From the NCBI GenBank assembly GCA_022315425.1, contig JAIUPT010000037.1:62001-126000 (forward strand): DNA of 64,000 nucleotides. The letters run 5' to 3'. Position 1 is the stretch's first letter. Every line of letters begins with the position of its first letter. This document shows, piece after piece, positions 11,503-23,790 of this stretch. The position numbers and the translations under genes were made by a program. The notes beneath the pieces were generated by a model. The model ran no database searches. It was not told where the DNA came from and was given only the letters and a program-made list of their open reading frames with translations. The stretch is from Pseudevernia furfuracea (Eukaryota > Ascomycota > Lecanoromycetes > Lecanorales > Parmeliaceae).

Positions 11503-14500
11503 GGCGACGATGTGATTTTAGCGATTGATCCGGAAAGAGGCCGGCTTGCGGTGTTGCTAATTGTTCCAATATACACTCCTCGACGGTCGTATGCTTGGAG
11601 AATGAATGTGGGAAGCAAATCGTCACTGCTCCACGTGCACGTATTGGGTCGAGGATCGAAGTTGCTGCACACCACCAGCTTTGGAAGGCGAGGCTCAATC
11701 TGACAGGGAATCTGCGTGAATGGGAGGTGATTATTCGAGACGTCAGAGAATCCCCAGTGAACAGCACTCCGAGTACAGCCTCACCCGCATACTCTCACGT
11801 CGACGTTCAAAATTTTCCTCGGACGACAAAGGAACGAAGGCTTCAGGAGATGGCAGAGCTCAGAGTATTATTAGCAATATTACATATCGGAGGTATGTCG
11901 ACCATTTGGAAAAAAAACATACGATAAAGTAAGACGGAATATTAGAGTGGGGAAATGCACTAAGGACGCAGTAAGTGAAAGAGGAGCAAAGTTACCGAAG
12001 GGAAGGCTCTCACCCCCTCTCCCCTTGGTGTTTAGTCTTTAGTACTATCATTGGTCGAAGCCAAGGGAGGTTTTCTGGAAACCAATCATGTCGAGGGCTC
12101 TATCATCAAGATACAAACCTGCAAGCCACAGGCAAGGTACTCAGGAGCCAGAACACATGGCATGGCGCGATCTTGCTCGCATCTGGCTAGAATCCTGCAC
12201 ACGCCTTCACCTTAACTTTTTAAGGCTGTATGGTAGCGTGGAGAGGGTTTCTGCTAGCGCCAAACTCCCACACCTTCTGTAAAAATGCAAATAACATATC
12301 GAGCCATCACAAAAGTTGGAGGCGGTGGGAAGTGGGAAGTGGGAAAGGGCGGGTGAGATGATACATCGATGGAGGATTGGAAATGTGATTGGTTAGAGGT
12401 AATAAATGATACAAGGGAGGGTCTCAAAAGTAAAAAAAGGGGGTTCGACGATACATCTCGACCAACTCGGGATGCTCGGTGGGCTAACGAGTCCAACACG
12501 CCCGTTCCTGGGCCTCGACGGACCGCCCGTATCTGAGATATTAGGAATAACAGAGATGCAAGTTGCCGTGAGCCTCAAAAAGAAGGGAATAATCTGCCTG
12601 GATGTCGAGTGTAAAAGGCATCGAGGCAAAGATGCAGGCTTACATCAAGGCAAAAATAACAAGCAATTGGATCTCAATTAAATCTCAACTTTCTCAAGCC
12701 TTCACCGCCTGAGCGAGATGAGAAAGTCGTACAGATAGATTTACAGGATTACTACACAACTATGAAACAGGGACTACTGACTACTGCACGAAAGCCAGTT
12801 TGTTCACCGATTACCTTCCCCGCTAATGTGACTAGTCAGAATGGCAAAAAAACGGTGGAAACCTTGTCCAACTGCCGTGCACATAGGACGCATTATACCT
12901 AATATTATTAATCAAGCCACCAAAAACGGGGCTCACAAGGGCCAATTGTCAAGTCTGTGGCCCGTGCTTACTCTCTCTCCTGAAGTCTCTCCTGACCGTC
13001 ACACCTGTAGGATGATTTCGCATCCATGGTACGCAAGGGGGGGGGGGGATCTTTGCTTCAATTGGAAAATAAATTTAGTCCCTCATCAAATAATGCTTAC
13101 TCCTTCAATATTAATGCACGCATGACCGCGCCATGAGGCGTTGAGAGAGCAGGGAAGAGGGGTGGTATTTTTCTGCGGGGGTGGATTCGGGGTTTTCCAG
13201 CTGACTGGCGGAAAACGTGGCTTGCGATTACTCTCTCTATGATTGATCAATTATTGTGATATCGCTCTTACGACATCATGAGCTGTCCCGCTCTGTCTGT
13301 CTATGATGATGTGCAGAACAACTAAATAAAAAGATGATCGGCTGTCATTTTCTACACTTTGGATCGCGTATCATATCATACGAGGCAACAAAAGATCAGA
13401 TACGGTACAGAAGAAGCCGGGAGCAGCATGCCATTAATCAAAACCAGGCTGAGAGGCTCTCTAGCAGGCTTTCGCTTCTCATCCCCCACCATAGATACCT
13501 TACCTACCCATGTAGCCGGTTGTACTATTTTAGCAACCGGTGTATGTAGTTAGTTAGATGAACACATCCGAGCCATCTTCGCGCTTTCCAAAAATCCGAG
13601 ATCCAGACCGGAGCCTCCTCCGCATCGAAGCGAGACTGGTGCGCACCCACTCTTGTACGGTACCCACTGCCATGTAAACCCCCCGGATTGCCACGCAGCC
13701 ATGCGCAAAATGTTCCGTAGCGCATAATCACAATCCCCCTATGTACGGAGTACATCTCATATTATTCCAGCAGGTGAATCAATAGGTAGTAGTGATACCG
13801 ATCGAATTCAAAAACGTAACAGATACGAGAGATCTCCAATCTTACATTTTATTAATTACTTAAGTGAGATCCCGCCATCTCCGCAATAATAATAATCCGC
13901 CCAACGATCCCACGGCTCCGTCGCGGAAAAACCGCAAGGCTCTGAGACCGGGGGAAGCGGTACGCAGAACCCTGTTTTCAACGGCCCAACAAACGACGGT
14001 CCCACTTTTAAAAGCCGAGAGGAGAATGAGATCACAAACACGAAGTAATGTATGTATATACGTACGAGTGGGTGAGTAAGTACATAACAAAATAAAGGGT
14101 AGTCGACAACGTCCTGCCAGATGCCCAAAACCAAACAAACAAACAGATAATACTCGATTTTCGGCCGACAGGGCACACTAATTGAAGGGATCGAATCTGA
14201 AAAAGGGGGCGGGCCTCCACGATCCCTCGCAGCAATAGGTATGTAGAAGGAAGGCATTTAAACGGAGCACGCGGCATTGGTGGTGCGACCGGAATTTCGA
14301 CCAAAACGGCACATGCCCATAAAAAAAAAAAGGGAGTTGGTAAAGCGCAGGGCAAGAAAGAGCATGGAGTACTACTGAAAGCGCGTGAAAAAACGAGAAG
14401 AACAAGAACAGACGCAATTGACGGAAGCCGAGACGGTTTCGAATGAGAACGCGACACTACGATAAGAACAGGAAAGGGTCCACGGAACTGGAATCGTGAA

Positions 14501-14859
14501 AAAAAAAAGGCCAACGGGATTATTGGCAAGGACGGTTTCTGTTTCAAAGATGGCGAAGACGGCACACCAGCACGGACAGGACGTAAAGACCTCATACAGC
14601 GGACGCAAGTGTCGTCCGGAAAGAGAGGCAACATGTAGACACATGCGACACGAAGCACACGGCCGCAACAATGAACTCCTGAACGCATGTGGATATCTCT
14701 ATTTCGAACTAGGACAGCACTAAGACTCCGGCTCCGGCTGGAAAAGCATGCCAATAATTCCTCGCATTCCCAAGCCCAGCGTGCCAGGTATGTCCGAGCT
14801 CTTTCAAACGCAGCATCCATCCACGCACGCCTCTGCTCTTGAAAACATGGGTATCACGT
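11503..14859. other. Long gene-free stretch
   Basis: About 3.3 kb without a recognisable gene. The part next to 11503 is the receptor promoter. Features seen: a G run near 13029, the 11-mer GTACGGAGTAC near 13743, an inverted repeat (CCGGTTG ... CAACCGG) at about 13513-13538, and an A run near 14320. A minus-strand open frame of 262 codons at 14032-14820 has biased, low-complexity composition and no family signature. It probably lies in the 3' flank of the CYSTM-like gene. Confidence 0.5.
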
Positions 14860-15321
14860 CTAGCAGCAACACTCGCAGCAGCCCTTGCAGCACTCGAAGC
14901 AGACGATGGCGTCGACACTAGAGGTGCACGCGTGAGAAGGTCAGCGAAGATCAGCCACGGAGGAAGATGCCGGCATGACCGAGGTCTCGCAACGCAGCCA
15001 GCGGCGTCGCCAGAAGAGCTGCTCGGGAAGTAACGAGGAGGGAAAGGGGGAGGGGGGAGGGGGGGAGACCACCTACCAGTCACCAATGACACCACCACCG
15101 CGCATTGAGACCTGCGGCTCCGCGTCCATGCTCATCTTGCTGGAGCTCTGAAAAGACGAGAGAGGGGTCAGCAAGGACACGAAAAGGGGCCGTCCACGAG
15201 AGCCGTGTTCACTTACCGGCTGCTCAGAGACGACATCCTGGGACGAAGCGTCGCGTAGATGAGCGCCCATGGGCTTCTCGGCTTGGGGTTGGAGGTCGAT
15301 GGTTTTGAAGTTCTGCGACAT
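14860..15321 (-). CDS. Small cysteine-rich CYSTM-like tail-anchored protein
   Basis: Three minus-strand exons (15321-15217, 15147-15077, 14917-14860) give only 77 aa. Splice sites are GTAAGT...TTTTCAG and GTAGGT...CCTCTAG and phases agree. The protein has a polar N-terminus, a Gly-rich GGGVIGDC turn, then a C-terminal VCFECCKGCCECCC, which ends the protein. A short hydrophobic/cysteine-rich tail is the hallmark of the CYSTM module, found in small stress-related membrane-associated proteins of fungi and plants. Ten of the last nineteen residues are cysteine, and palmitoylation or metal binding is possible. No single exon is long enough to stand out, so the gene is easy to miss. The 5' leader is purine- and AAC-rich. 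Confidence 0.8.
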
Positions 15322-17893
15322 ATTTTGCTGTTGGATGGTGATTGTTATGGTTTGTAAGGAAGAAAGGAAGAGGTTTGCTTGCTTGGGATCAGGAAGGTAG
15401 TTGTCGGTTTGGTTGAATGGAGGAGAAGAGGAGGAGAGAGAGTGAATTGGACAACGCGTCTGGTAGCGGCTAAAACCGGTTTGTCCCGTTTTTTTGGTGC
15501 CCAAATCAAGCTTTATTCCCGGTAGATGCCGGAATGCTTAGATCCTATTTTTAGCATCGTGTTTCGAATGGTGACGACTCAGGGTTACCCTTGCAGCCTA
15601 GTATTTACGATAGTGGTCGCAGTCTTTCTCTACTACAACGGTTCTTCTGATTAGATCTTCTTTACCAAGACATTCTTCTAACACCTACGGTTGAGAATGT
15701 GTACGTAAATGAAACTTCAAAAGTACAGTACGGAGTACTCTCATGTTGGTCGCCTCAGTCCAAGGTACCCGGTACCTGCACGTTTAGACCACTCCGATGC
15801 AATAAATTTGTCGGCAATATGCAACGCGTCAGGTGGCATCTGCACTTATTCTCTTTCGCTGTGCGCAATGCCAGCGAACGCATGCAAAGGATGGGACTTT
15901 ACGATACAGGCAATGGCAAGCCCCAATGGTGCGACCGTCCTTCCGTTTGAGCTTCGCTATCTCTTTAATCAAGAGGTATTGAGTCATGAATACCAAGCCA
16001 AAGAATTGGGACAGTAAAGGGGACGGTGTGTAAAGGGTTGGGAGCACGTTGCCGGAGGCTTGATTGATTGATCAAGTCATACCGGACACCATACGGGTTA
16101 CCACGCAGAGGGCTTTACAGGCGTTCAAGGCCCAGCCGGATGCATCGTCCCCCGGGATGCCCCGTCCCGGGCTGGATTACTACACTATCTAAGACCTGCT
16201 GTAGGGCACCTGCCCCCACATGATGATGAAAAAAGCCCCGGTACCTCGCTGCGTGGTTAGAAATGATCCCTCTGTGCCCCATAATGAAATCGTGTGCGCT
16301 ATGAATGCAAAAATTGCCCTCAGAACTGGTGCCCTCTGAGTGCGGCGCCAAAAAGAACGGTGAACTTGGTTGCCCATGGGGGGTCCTCAGCTTGACTGAA
16401 GCCCCCAGGGGTGTCCGCTTGAACTCCCCTCCCTCATGCTTGGAAAGCGACCTCTGCGGTCTAGAGAGTGAGATCCCCTTCCTGAGGGTATCCGTCCGAA
16501 CTATGATCCCTTTCCTCCTGGGGGGGATGAAATCTGTGGCCTGGGAATATTCTGCCTAGCCGTCGCTATCTCTTCTGGGGGCTCCTCTCAGTGCAGTCAT
16601 TCGTCCTGTCGATAGGCGGCGATGTCAATTGTTGGCATACTCCGGAATCTGTTGTCGCGCTCCCTGCCTCGCAGGTCGCAAAGTGCTCTGGGCGTATCAT
16701 GTGATGCTGCTAAGTCGATCCACAAGAGGGATTGATGGATGCCGGTGTCATAAAGTGAGTTATTTCGGAATCTTGATGACCGTATGGTTGTCGGCGTCAT
16801 ATTGGCATGTCCGAATGGGATGGAGAGGATAGGGCGCTCGTCCAGATTAGAATATAGGCTAAATACGGGTGGATAGTTGGGTGCTGAAAGTTCCAGAGGG
16901 AAAAGGTGCATTTTCACCTCGGACATGTCCCTTCAAATTGGAATGGTATACTCAAATTCATCCATCACAGACTTCCTTCTGACTTGAGAATCATTACAAG
17001 GATCTCGTTCGTCCTTCTGTTTGCTCTCTCATCCCCTCATACCGTTCCTTGGATTCTTCTGCGCCCCGGATATCTCCATTGTTGGCATTCGTCGATCGCT
17101 GGATGGCAATGTCCGACTCTTCTTTCTTTAATCAACATGTTCTAGTTAGATAGGTAAAGGAGTATGGCGAAACGATTCGCTTTAGCCTTCGTCGAAGATG
17201 ACGCCTAAAAATGAGGTGTTGCTAACAGCTGTAGTTGCGCACGCGGCTTCGGTCTTCCTGAAGGCTGATGCGTTGTGCTCCAAAGGAGTGGCTCAGCCAG
17301 TACGTCGGAAGAGAGGGTAATAAATGGAACAGCTGGGGTAATAGAGCCAAGGTAAATAGAGAAATGTGTCTTTAGACAAAGCTATCTCAAAGGCTACAGT
17401 GGATGAATGATAGGAAGCATGTATATCTATGGACGGGGGGCTATGATTGTAAGACACCATAGCCAACAACGAGTGATCCTATAAACATCGGATGAGAGAA
17501 CATATGCATGGAAGACGCTAGAAGGCGTATGGAATGATCTTGACACTTCCAACAAGCTACGCATATTTTCCAACCTTCGAAGGCTTGGATGTAGTGGCAT
17601 GCTGTCTTCGGTTGCTTTACATGGCAGCAGAGGTGGTGACAGCTTTTACCTCGTCACTCTACTCTCTGCGTGACTATGACTATGACTATGCCTACTGCTT
17701 GGTACTGCAACCCAGGAGAGGTAGATGAAACTTCGGTGAGTGCGTGGAAGATGACAGAGAGGGAGGGCCGCGAGCAATGATTGGCCAGGGGGGATATTGC
17801 TTGGCGCGTGCGGGGTAATGTCATCAGCCTCGCCCACAACTACATCCTTCCTCTTCCTGCGCTTAATATACGAACGTTGCCTCACCAGTGATC
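15322..17893. other. Long stretch without recognisable genes
   Basis: Contains a GTACGGAGTAC motif at about 15728. Open frames at 15699-16017 and 16305-16559 (plus) and 16597-16926 (minus) lack family signatures and could be chance or relics. The last few hundred bases should be the promoter of the NLR-like gene. Confidence 0.45.
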
Positions 17894-20800
17894 ATGAATC
17901 ATCTTAAGAATAAGTTCCGAAGTAAGAGCAAAGTCACCCAGCGAGATAGACCGACAGATGAGACCGTTGGGCAATTGACAGACCGTCTATCGGCCTCAAA
18001 GTAAGCTCCCGGGGCTCCCGGGGGAGTGACACTATAAATCCTTGTTTTGACTTTCGGACCAGTCTCATAGGCCTCGACGGCCCCGATGTATGGCCCAAGG
18101 ATCCCAATGGGCTGGGCCTGGAAGTCTGGAGCGAGCCTTCTGTTGACTGTGGGCCGCTTGTCGAGTATGGGCCTACCTCTCCATATGAGGTGACACTTCT
18201 CGTTAATGCGTGTATCAAGCATCGTCTTCGTCCATGGGTTGACCGGAAAACGCACCAAAACTTGGCTAGCTGATGGAGCTACACTGCCTTGGCCTAAGGA
18301 GATGCTTTCCAAAAAGATCCCAGAAGCCCGCATTGTCACATACGGTTACAATGCCGACGTCGTCCATTTCATCAAGCCGGCGGGACAGAACACCGTTCAC
18401 GAACATGCCAGGAATCTTGCCGGGGACCTGACCGATCTCCGGCGTCAGACAGATTCATTTCAACGGCCCCTCATTTTTGTAGCTCACAGTCTGGGAGGCT
18501 TGGTCTGTCAACAGGTATAGTCTACTTTTCTCTACTTATAATCCTTGCATGCGGCTTCAGTAACTTGCGCTCTAACCTTCGCCAAGGCCATGGTGCTGTC
18601 AAATCATGATTTCGAAGCGGAACATCAACTTTCAATTTCGTTACATGGTATCGTTTTCCTAGGAACCCCGCATGCTGGCTCTGATTTGGCCAAATTTGCT
18701 CTTGGGTTAGGCTACTTCCTCAAGCTCAGCTTGGTGAAAACTCCCAATACAAGCAACATTGAAATTTTGAAAAAGGACTCTGAAGTTCTAGCTGGTATTC
18801 AAGACTCTTTCAGCATAGCGATCACCAGACGCGAAAGATTGGAAAGCAAGTATCTTGCGATTCATTGTTGTATCGAAGAGAATCCGGTACAAGGGCTAGG
18901 TCGTGTAAGCATACAACGTTCTCAGCTTCAACCATGTCTGCTGACTTCAATCGAGCGTGTCGTGGAGCCTGCTTCGGCGCATTTTCCGGGTTACCATACG
19001 TCAAGCACCATTCCAGCCGACCATATGAGTATGACAAAATTCCAACACTCATCTGACGTCGGATATGAGCGATTGTCTGATAGATTGAGGAGATGGACCG
19101 ACGAGATTCGGGAAGGTACGGGTACGGCGTGACATACATGAGTCAAAAAGACAGCTCAACTTAGGATTTTCATAGTACTTCCAAACCGAGATGTAGCTCC
19201 TCAAAGTATGCCCATTGGTCTTCGCTCTTCTGGTCCCCGTTTGCCACAACCAGACGCTATTGTTGTGATGCCATTTGCGCAGGACAAAGACTTTGTTGGG
19301 CGTGAAGACATCTTAACGAGTCTTGAAGAGGGGTTCTCGCAGTCGACAACTCTTCGACGGATGGCATTGGCAGGTTTGGGCGGTATCGGGTACGACTCAC
19401 TCCCCCGAAGCGCTGACATCACTAACAAAAAAAGTAAATCCCAAATCGCCATTGAATACGCATATCGACTGCGAAAGAAATCGCCGAAAACATCGGTCCT
19501 CTGGGTTCACGCCAATAATGCTGCTCGCTTTGAACAGAGCTATCGAAGTATCGCTACCGCAGCCAAGATTCCCGGAATAGAGGACCCGAAAATCGATGTT
19601 TCGAACCTAGTATTTCAATGGCTAGGGAGCGACCAAAGTGGTGATTGGCTTTTGATCCTCGACAATGCGGACGATACAGATATATTTTTCGACCCGCCTA
19701 CAGCCCCCACGACTCAGGCTGCCGCAACAAGTATGGGATCGCCACGCTTGTCAAGGTTTTTACCTCAGACAGGAACAGGATCGATATTGGTGACATCCAG
19801 GGACGAAGGCACGGCGTTGCGTCTCACTGGACGACAGAAGCAAGTGTTGCGAGTCGAGTTCATGTCAGAGGATGATACCATGGCATTGCTGACCAAGAAG
19901 TTGCCCGAAGACGCTTCGGATCAATCTGCAAAGAGGGAGTTGATCCATGAGCTTGAACTAGTACCACTAGCGGTAACTCAAGCTTCAGCTTACATCACTG
20001 TCCAAGGTCCAAGAATGACAGTGGCGAAGTACCTTCAACATCTTCGACATGATGAGGAGAATCAGATACACCTGTTGAGCCAAAACGAAGCAGACCTTCG
20101 GAGAGATCTTGAAGTCCCAAATTCAGTCATCAGAACATGGCAGATTTCTTTCTCCCAGATCAAGGATCATAATCCAGCGGCAGCTGATCTCTTGTCAGTA
20201 ATGTGTCTTCTTGATCGACAAGGGATCCCCGAATTCCTGTTTTCCGAAGAAGGAGATCAATCTCTGAACTTTGAAGAGGCCATTGGCACTCTACTTCGAT
20301 TCTCGTTTGTGACAGAAGAAACGGGACAAACAGCGTTCGCAATGCATCGACTAGTGCAACTTGCAACAAGGAAATGGATCGAAACACATGGAGAGCTGGA
20401 GATATTCCAAGAAGAGGCTTTGAGACTAGTTTGCCACCATTACCCACCTGGACAATACGAAAACTGGAGAACATGTGAAGCTCTGGAACCACATGCCCAG
20501 ATTGTCCTGAACTACACTTTTGACGCAGAAGCTTGCAAACTTCAGCAGTCGAGAATCCTTTACAACGGGGCATGGTACGCCAAGGAGCAGGGGAGGTACA
20601 AAACTTCAGAGGTAAACTTGCAGAAAATTATCGATATGCGAAGGTTATGTCCGGATTCGGACAACCAAGATACTTTAAATATTTTTGGTCTCCTCGCCTC
20701 GACGTATATGGAACAAGGGCGGTGGAAGGAGGCGGAGGAATTAAAACTACAAGTGCTAGAGACGAGAGAAAGGGTCTTGGGAGTTGAGCATCCAGACACG

Positions 20801-21976
20801 CTAAGCAGCATAAACAATCTAGCATCGACGTATAAGAATCAAGGACGGTGGTCAGAGGCGGAGAAATTACATATACAAGTGTTAGAGACGAGAGAAAGGG
20901 TCTTGGGAGGCGAGCATCCAGACACGCTAATCAGCCTAAATAATCTGGCAACGACGTATATGGATCAAGGACGGTGGTCAGAGGCGGAGAAATTACATAT
21001 ACAAGTGTTAGAGACGAGAGAAAGGGTCTTGGGAGGCGAGCATCCAGACACGCTAAGCAGCATAAACAATCTGGCAACGACGTATATGGATCAAGGACGA
21101 TGGTCAGAGGCGGAGAAATTACATATACAAGTGTTAGAGACGAGAGAAAGGGTCTTGGGAGGCGAGCATCCAGACACGCTAATCAGCCTAAGTAATCTGG
21201 CAACGACGTATATGGAACAAGGACGGTGGTCAGAGGCGGAGAAATTACTTATACAAGTGTTAGAGACGAGAGAAAGGGTCTCAGGAGGCGAGCATCCAAA
21301 CACGCTAATCAGCCTAAATAATCTGGCAAGGACGTATGAGAATCAAGGACGGTGGTCAGAGGCGGAGACATTACATATACAAGTATCAGAGACGAGCGAA
21401 AGGGTCTTGGGAGGCGAGTATCCAAACACGCTAAGCAGCATAAACAATCTGGCAACGACGTATATGGATCAAGGACGATGGTCAGAGGCGGAGAAATTAC
21501 ATATACAAGTGTTAGAGACGAGAGAAAGGGTCTTGGGAGGCGAGCATCCAGACACGCTAATCAGCCTAAGTAATCTGGCAACGACGTATATGGAACAAGG
21601 ACGGTGGTTAGAGGCGGAGAAATTACATATACAAGTGTTAGAGACGAGAGAAAGGGTCTTGGGAGGCGAGCATCCAGACACGCTAAACAGCATAAACAAT
21701 CTGGCAACGACGTATTTGAATCAAAGACGGTGGTCAGAGGCGGAGAAATTACATATACAAGTATTAGAGACGAGAGAAAGGGTCTTGGGAGGCGAGCATC
21801 CAAACACGCTTAACAGCATGAACAATCTGGCTTGGACATTTTATGGTCAAGATCGTCACTGTGAAGCAATCGAATTGATGGAGAAGGTTGTGGAGCTAAG
21901 GAAGAAGAATCAAGGCGAGCATCATCCACATACAATCATGTCAGTTAATGCACTGGCGGAGTGGAGAGACACTTGA
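17894..21976 (+). CDS. NLR-like STAND protein: alpha/beta hydrolase (SesB-like), NB-ARC, TPR array
   Basis: Seven exons give about 1245 aa: 17894-18000, 18063-18164, 18220-18514, 18587-18904, 18956-19115, 19176-19389, 19435-21976. All junctions keep frame; intron 6 lies within the P-loop and rejoins it as GLGGIGKSQ. Domain 1 (about 68-260) is a lipase-like hydrolase: VDIVFVHGLTG, the nucleophile elbow AHSLGG, and FLGTPHAGSD. Domain 2 (about 330-660) is NB-ARC: the P-loop, Walker B WLLILDNADD, ILVTSRDEG, LVPLAVTQASA and MHRLVQLATR. Domain 3 is ten TPR-like units of 42 residues with the repeating QGRWSEAEKL core. Fungal proteins of this build (effector, switch, repeat sensor) are the counterparts of plant and animal NLRs and act in heterokaryon incompatibility or defence. 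All key motifs are intact, so it is probably active. The ligand is unknown. Confidence 0.88.
20714..21847 (+). repeat. Nine 126-bp TPR-coding units, nearly identical in DNA
   Basis: Nine consecutive 126-nt units (42 codons each) encode the sensor TPRs; a tenth, diverged unit runs to 21973. Long stretches are identical base for base between units, synonymous sites included. Units 3-4 and 6-7 share the same order of variants (SSINNLATTYMD, then LISLSNLATTYME), which points to duplication of a multi-unit block. Differences concentrate at a few positions, such as the end of each helix pair. Confidence 0.95.
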
Positions 21977-23301
21977 TGTCGGATCTGATTGTCATGGAGT
22001 AAAGGTACCGGCTGGGAGTCTCCGCATTTCCAGAGGTAGGATTCAACCTTGAATGAAGTTGGCGTATATAGCGAAGCAACGGTCAAAGCCTCACGGAACC
22101 GCAGCAACCCTAGAGTCGTGCCATACTTTGAAAAGCAGAGCTTGATAGCGTAGGATCCAAACATCCTCAGCATGGGCTAGAACCCCCACTTTGCACCACA
22201 CCAGCTTCTTACCGCTTGACCGATATCCACATCGAATAACCCCACAGCCCTCGCAGCATCCCCGGCTCAACCGCCCAAGCCCCATCGACACGGAACCCGG
22301 TCGTCGAGAAGAAGGAAAACCACTTCACCTTCAAATCCATCGACATCGATTCCGAAACTGCGGACTCCGTAGTCCCAACTGCTGGAGAGCGCGAAGCCGT
22401 TACTCGATCTTTCAATGCATCAAATCCAGTGTCGTTGGCCACAGACAGGAGAGACGCCAACATGCTCAATCCCCTCAGCCAAGCCGTGTCCGCACCAGGC
22501 TCCCTGGCCGTGACCGACGCCATCAGAAGATCGAGTTCAGATTCCATCACAGCAACCGAAATGGCCAGCCTGATCGGAAGACGTCGCATCGGCCCCGTCG
22601 TCAAGATTCCACTGTCGAGAGATGAGGCCGGAACCGGACCGGCAAGGAGCGACTTGCTTGACAAAAGCCACACGCGTTGAACCCAGCGCTACCGCGCATT
22701 CGGTTTCGCACGGTGGACATATCGTGTCGGTGGGCACCTCAATTACAAGGTCTTTGAGAGTGGCGCTTCTTCTCACGAAGCCCTTTGCAGAGTCGATGCG
22801 GATGACGGAAGTGCGCCCGAGAGGGACGGTGTGGCGTTGGTGACAAGGACGTAAGCCTAACGAAGACGGGTGGTTTTCGCGTGCGGGGAGAAGTGCGACG
22901 GTGGTGGATTGAGTCGATTAGTCGAGTGGGAGTGAAAATCACCTGTGGTGAGCACGGAGGATGAGATGGTGGGAGGCTAGGCACGAGAAGAAATACTGGG
23001 ATATGAATCAGGTGGAATCTCGTACCATTTCGGGTGGAGAGGACGTTCTAGCTTTCAAAGAACGCTCCTCTCAAATGTAGTAGCGATACGGGAATTTTAA
23101 TCACAGGAAGTTAGCCTGTACGCCTTCAATTTGTGGCTAGTCGTTTTCTATCTTCGGTTTGCGCCTGCTCTGTGAAATTAACGATCATTGACACAGCCCA
23201 TGCCCACAGGACGCACAGGTGACCAGCGATAGCTTGCGCAGCACGCCAAACACCGTAGTCTTTCCGCTGGGCAGTCCCGCACTCTCGAGACTCTGATGCT
23301 G
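21977..23301. other. No assigned gene; one unplaced open frame
   Basis: A minus-strand frame at 22209-22673 (154 codons) and an overlapping one at 22537-22776 have fair length but no recognisable domain. A real but unidentified gene cannot be excluded. The 23126-23301 part may be the decayed continuation of the NLR fragment that follows. Confidence 0.35.
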
Positions 23302-23790
23302 TTACATCGTTCCCAGCCGGAAAAGTTGACGCAAGGAGGCTCGTTGTCCACAGCGAAACATAACCTTGACGTCGGAGCAAACTACAATGATGTCCACGTA
23401 GGTTACAGAGAGAGCATGTATGAGTCGTTCATGGTTGGGGAATAATTTCTCATAGACTTGGAATCGTGGCATTACTTCGCCGGTCCTGGCAAAAAATTTC
23501 ACAATCCGAACTCACGGGAGCCTGTGGTTCAAAATAGCGTTCAAAGAATTATATACCAAGAGTATGAACCTGATGCTATCCCAAGGAGGGTTCAATGCAA
23601 GAGGATAAGCATTCGAGTACCCATCAAGTGTTTGACCGCACTGTTCAATTGCGGCAACGAAGGGTTGAAGCTTATCCACCAACCCGCGACTTGTACAATT
23701 AACTCCATGCCTCTTCCCGGCTGCATTGGCATCGTATAGGCATCGTAAAAATTTATCTCTGGCGAGGCTTGTCTGTAAAATTGCTTCCCT
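23302..23790 (-). pseudogene. Remnant of the N-terminal helical domain of a fungal NLR/ankyrin protein (DUF7708-like)
   Basis: Read on the minus strand, one frame gives LARDKFLRCLYDANAAGK, LVDKLQPFVAAIEQCG and PPWDSIRFILLVYN. A second frame continues with MPRFQVYEKLFPNHERL, HALSVTYVDIIVVC and a final KVMFR. This order (helix, LaPlWGsIR-like block, YeklFp, diI.fC) is the one seen at the start of many fungal NACHT and ankyrin proteins. The two frames would join exactly if a 30-nt GTGAGT...CCAG segment (about 23473-23502) were removed, which is very short for an intron. After KVMFR the frame soon stops and no NACHT domain follows. I read it as a truncated relic, though a short live gene is possible. 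A TATAAATA box lies upstream near 24070. Confidence 0.5.

Noticed and set aside
14032..14820. 262-codon minus-strand open frame
   Set aside because: Low-complexity, Arg/Ser/Phe-rich composition without domain or splice support. It lies in the 3' flank of the CYSTM-like gene.
16115..16560. Several 60-84 codon frames near an AT-poor stretch
   Set aside because: No domain, no splice logic and overlapping frames on both strands; treated as chance.
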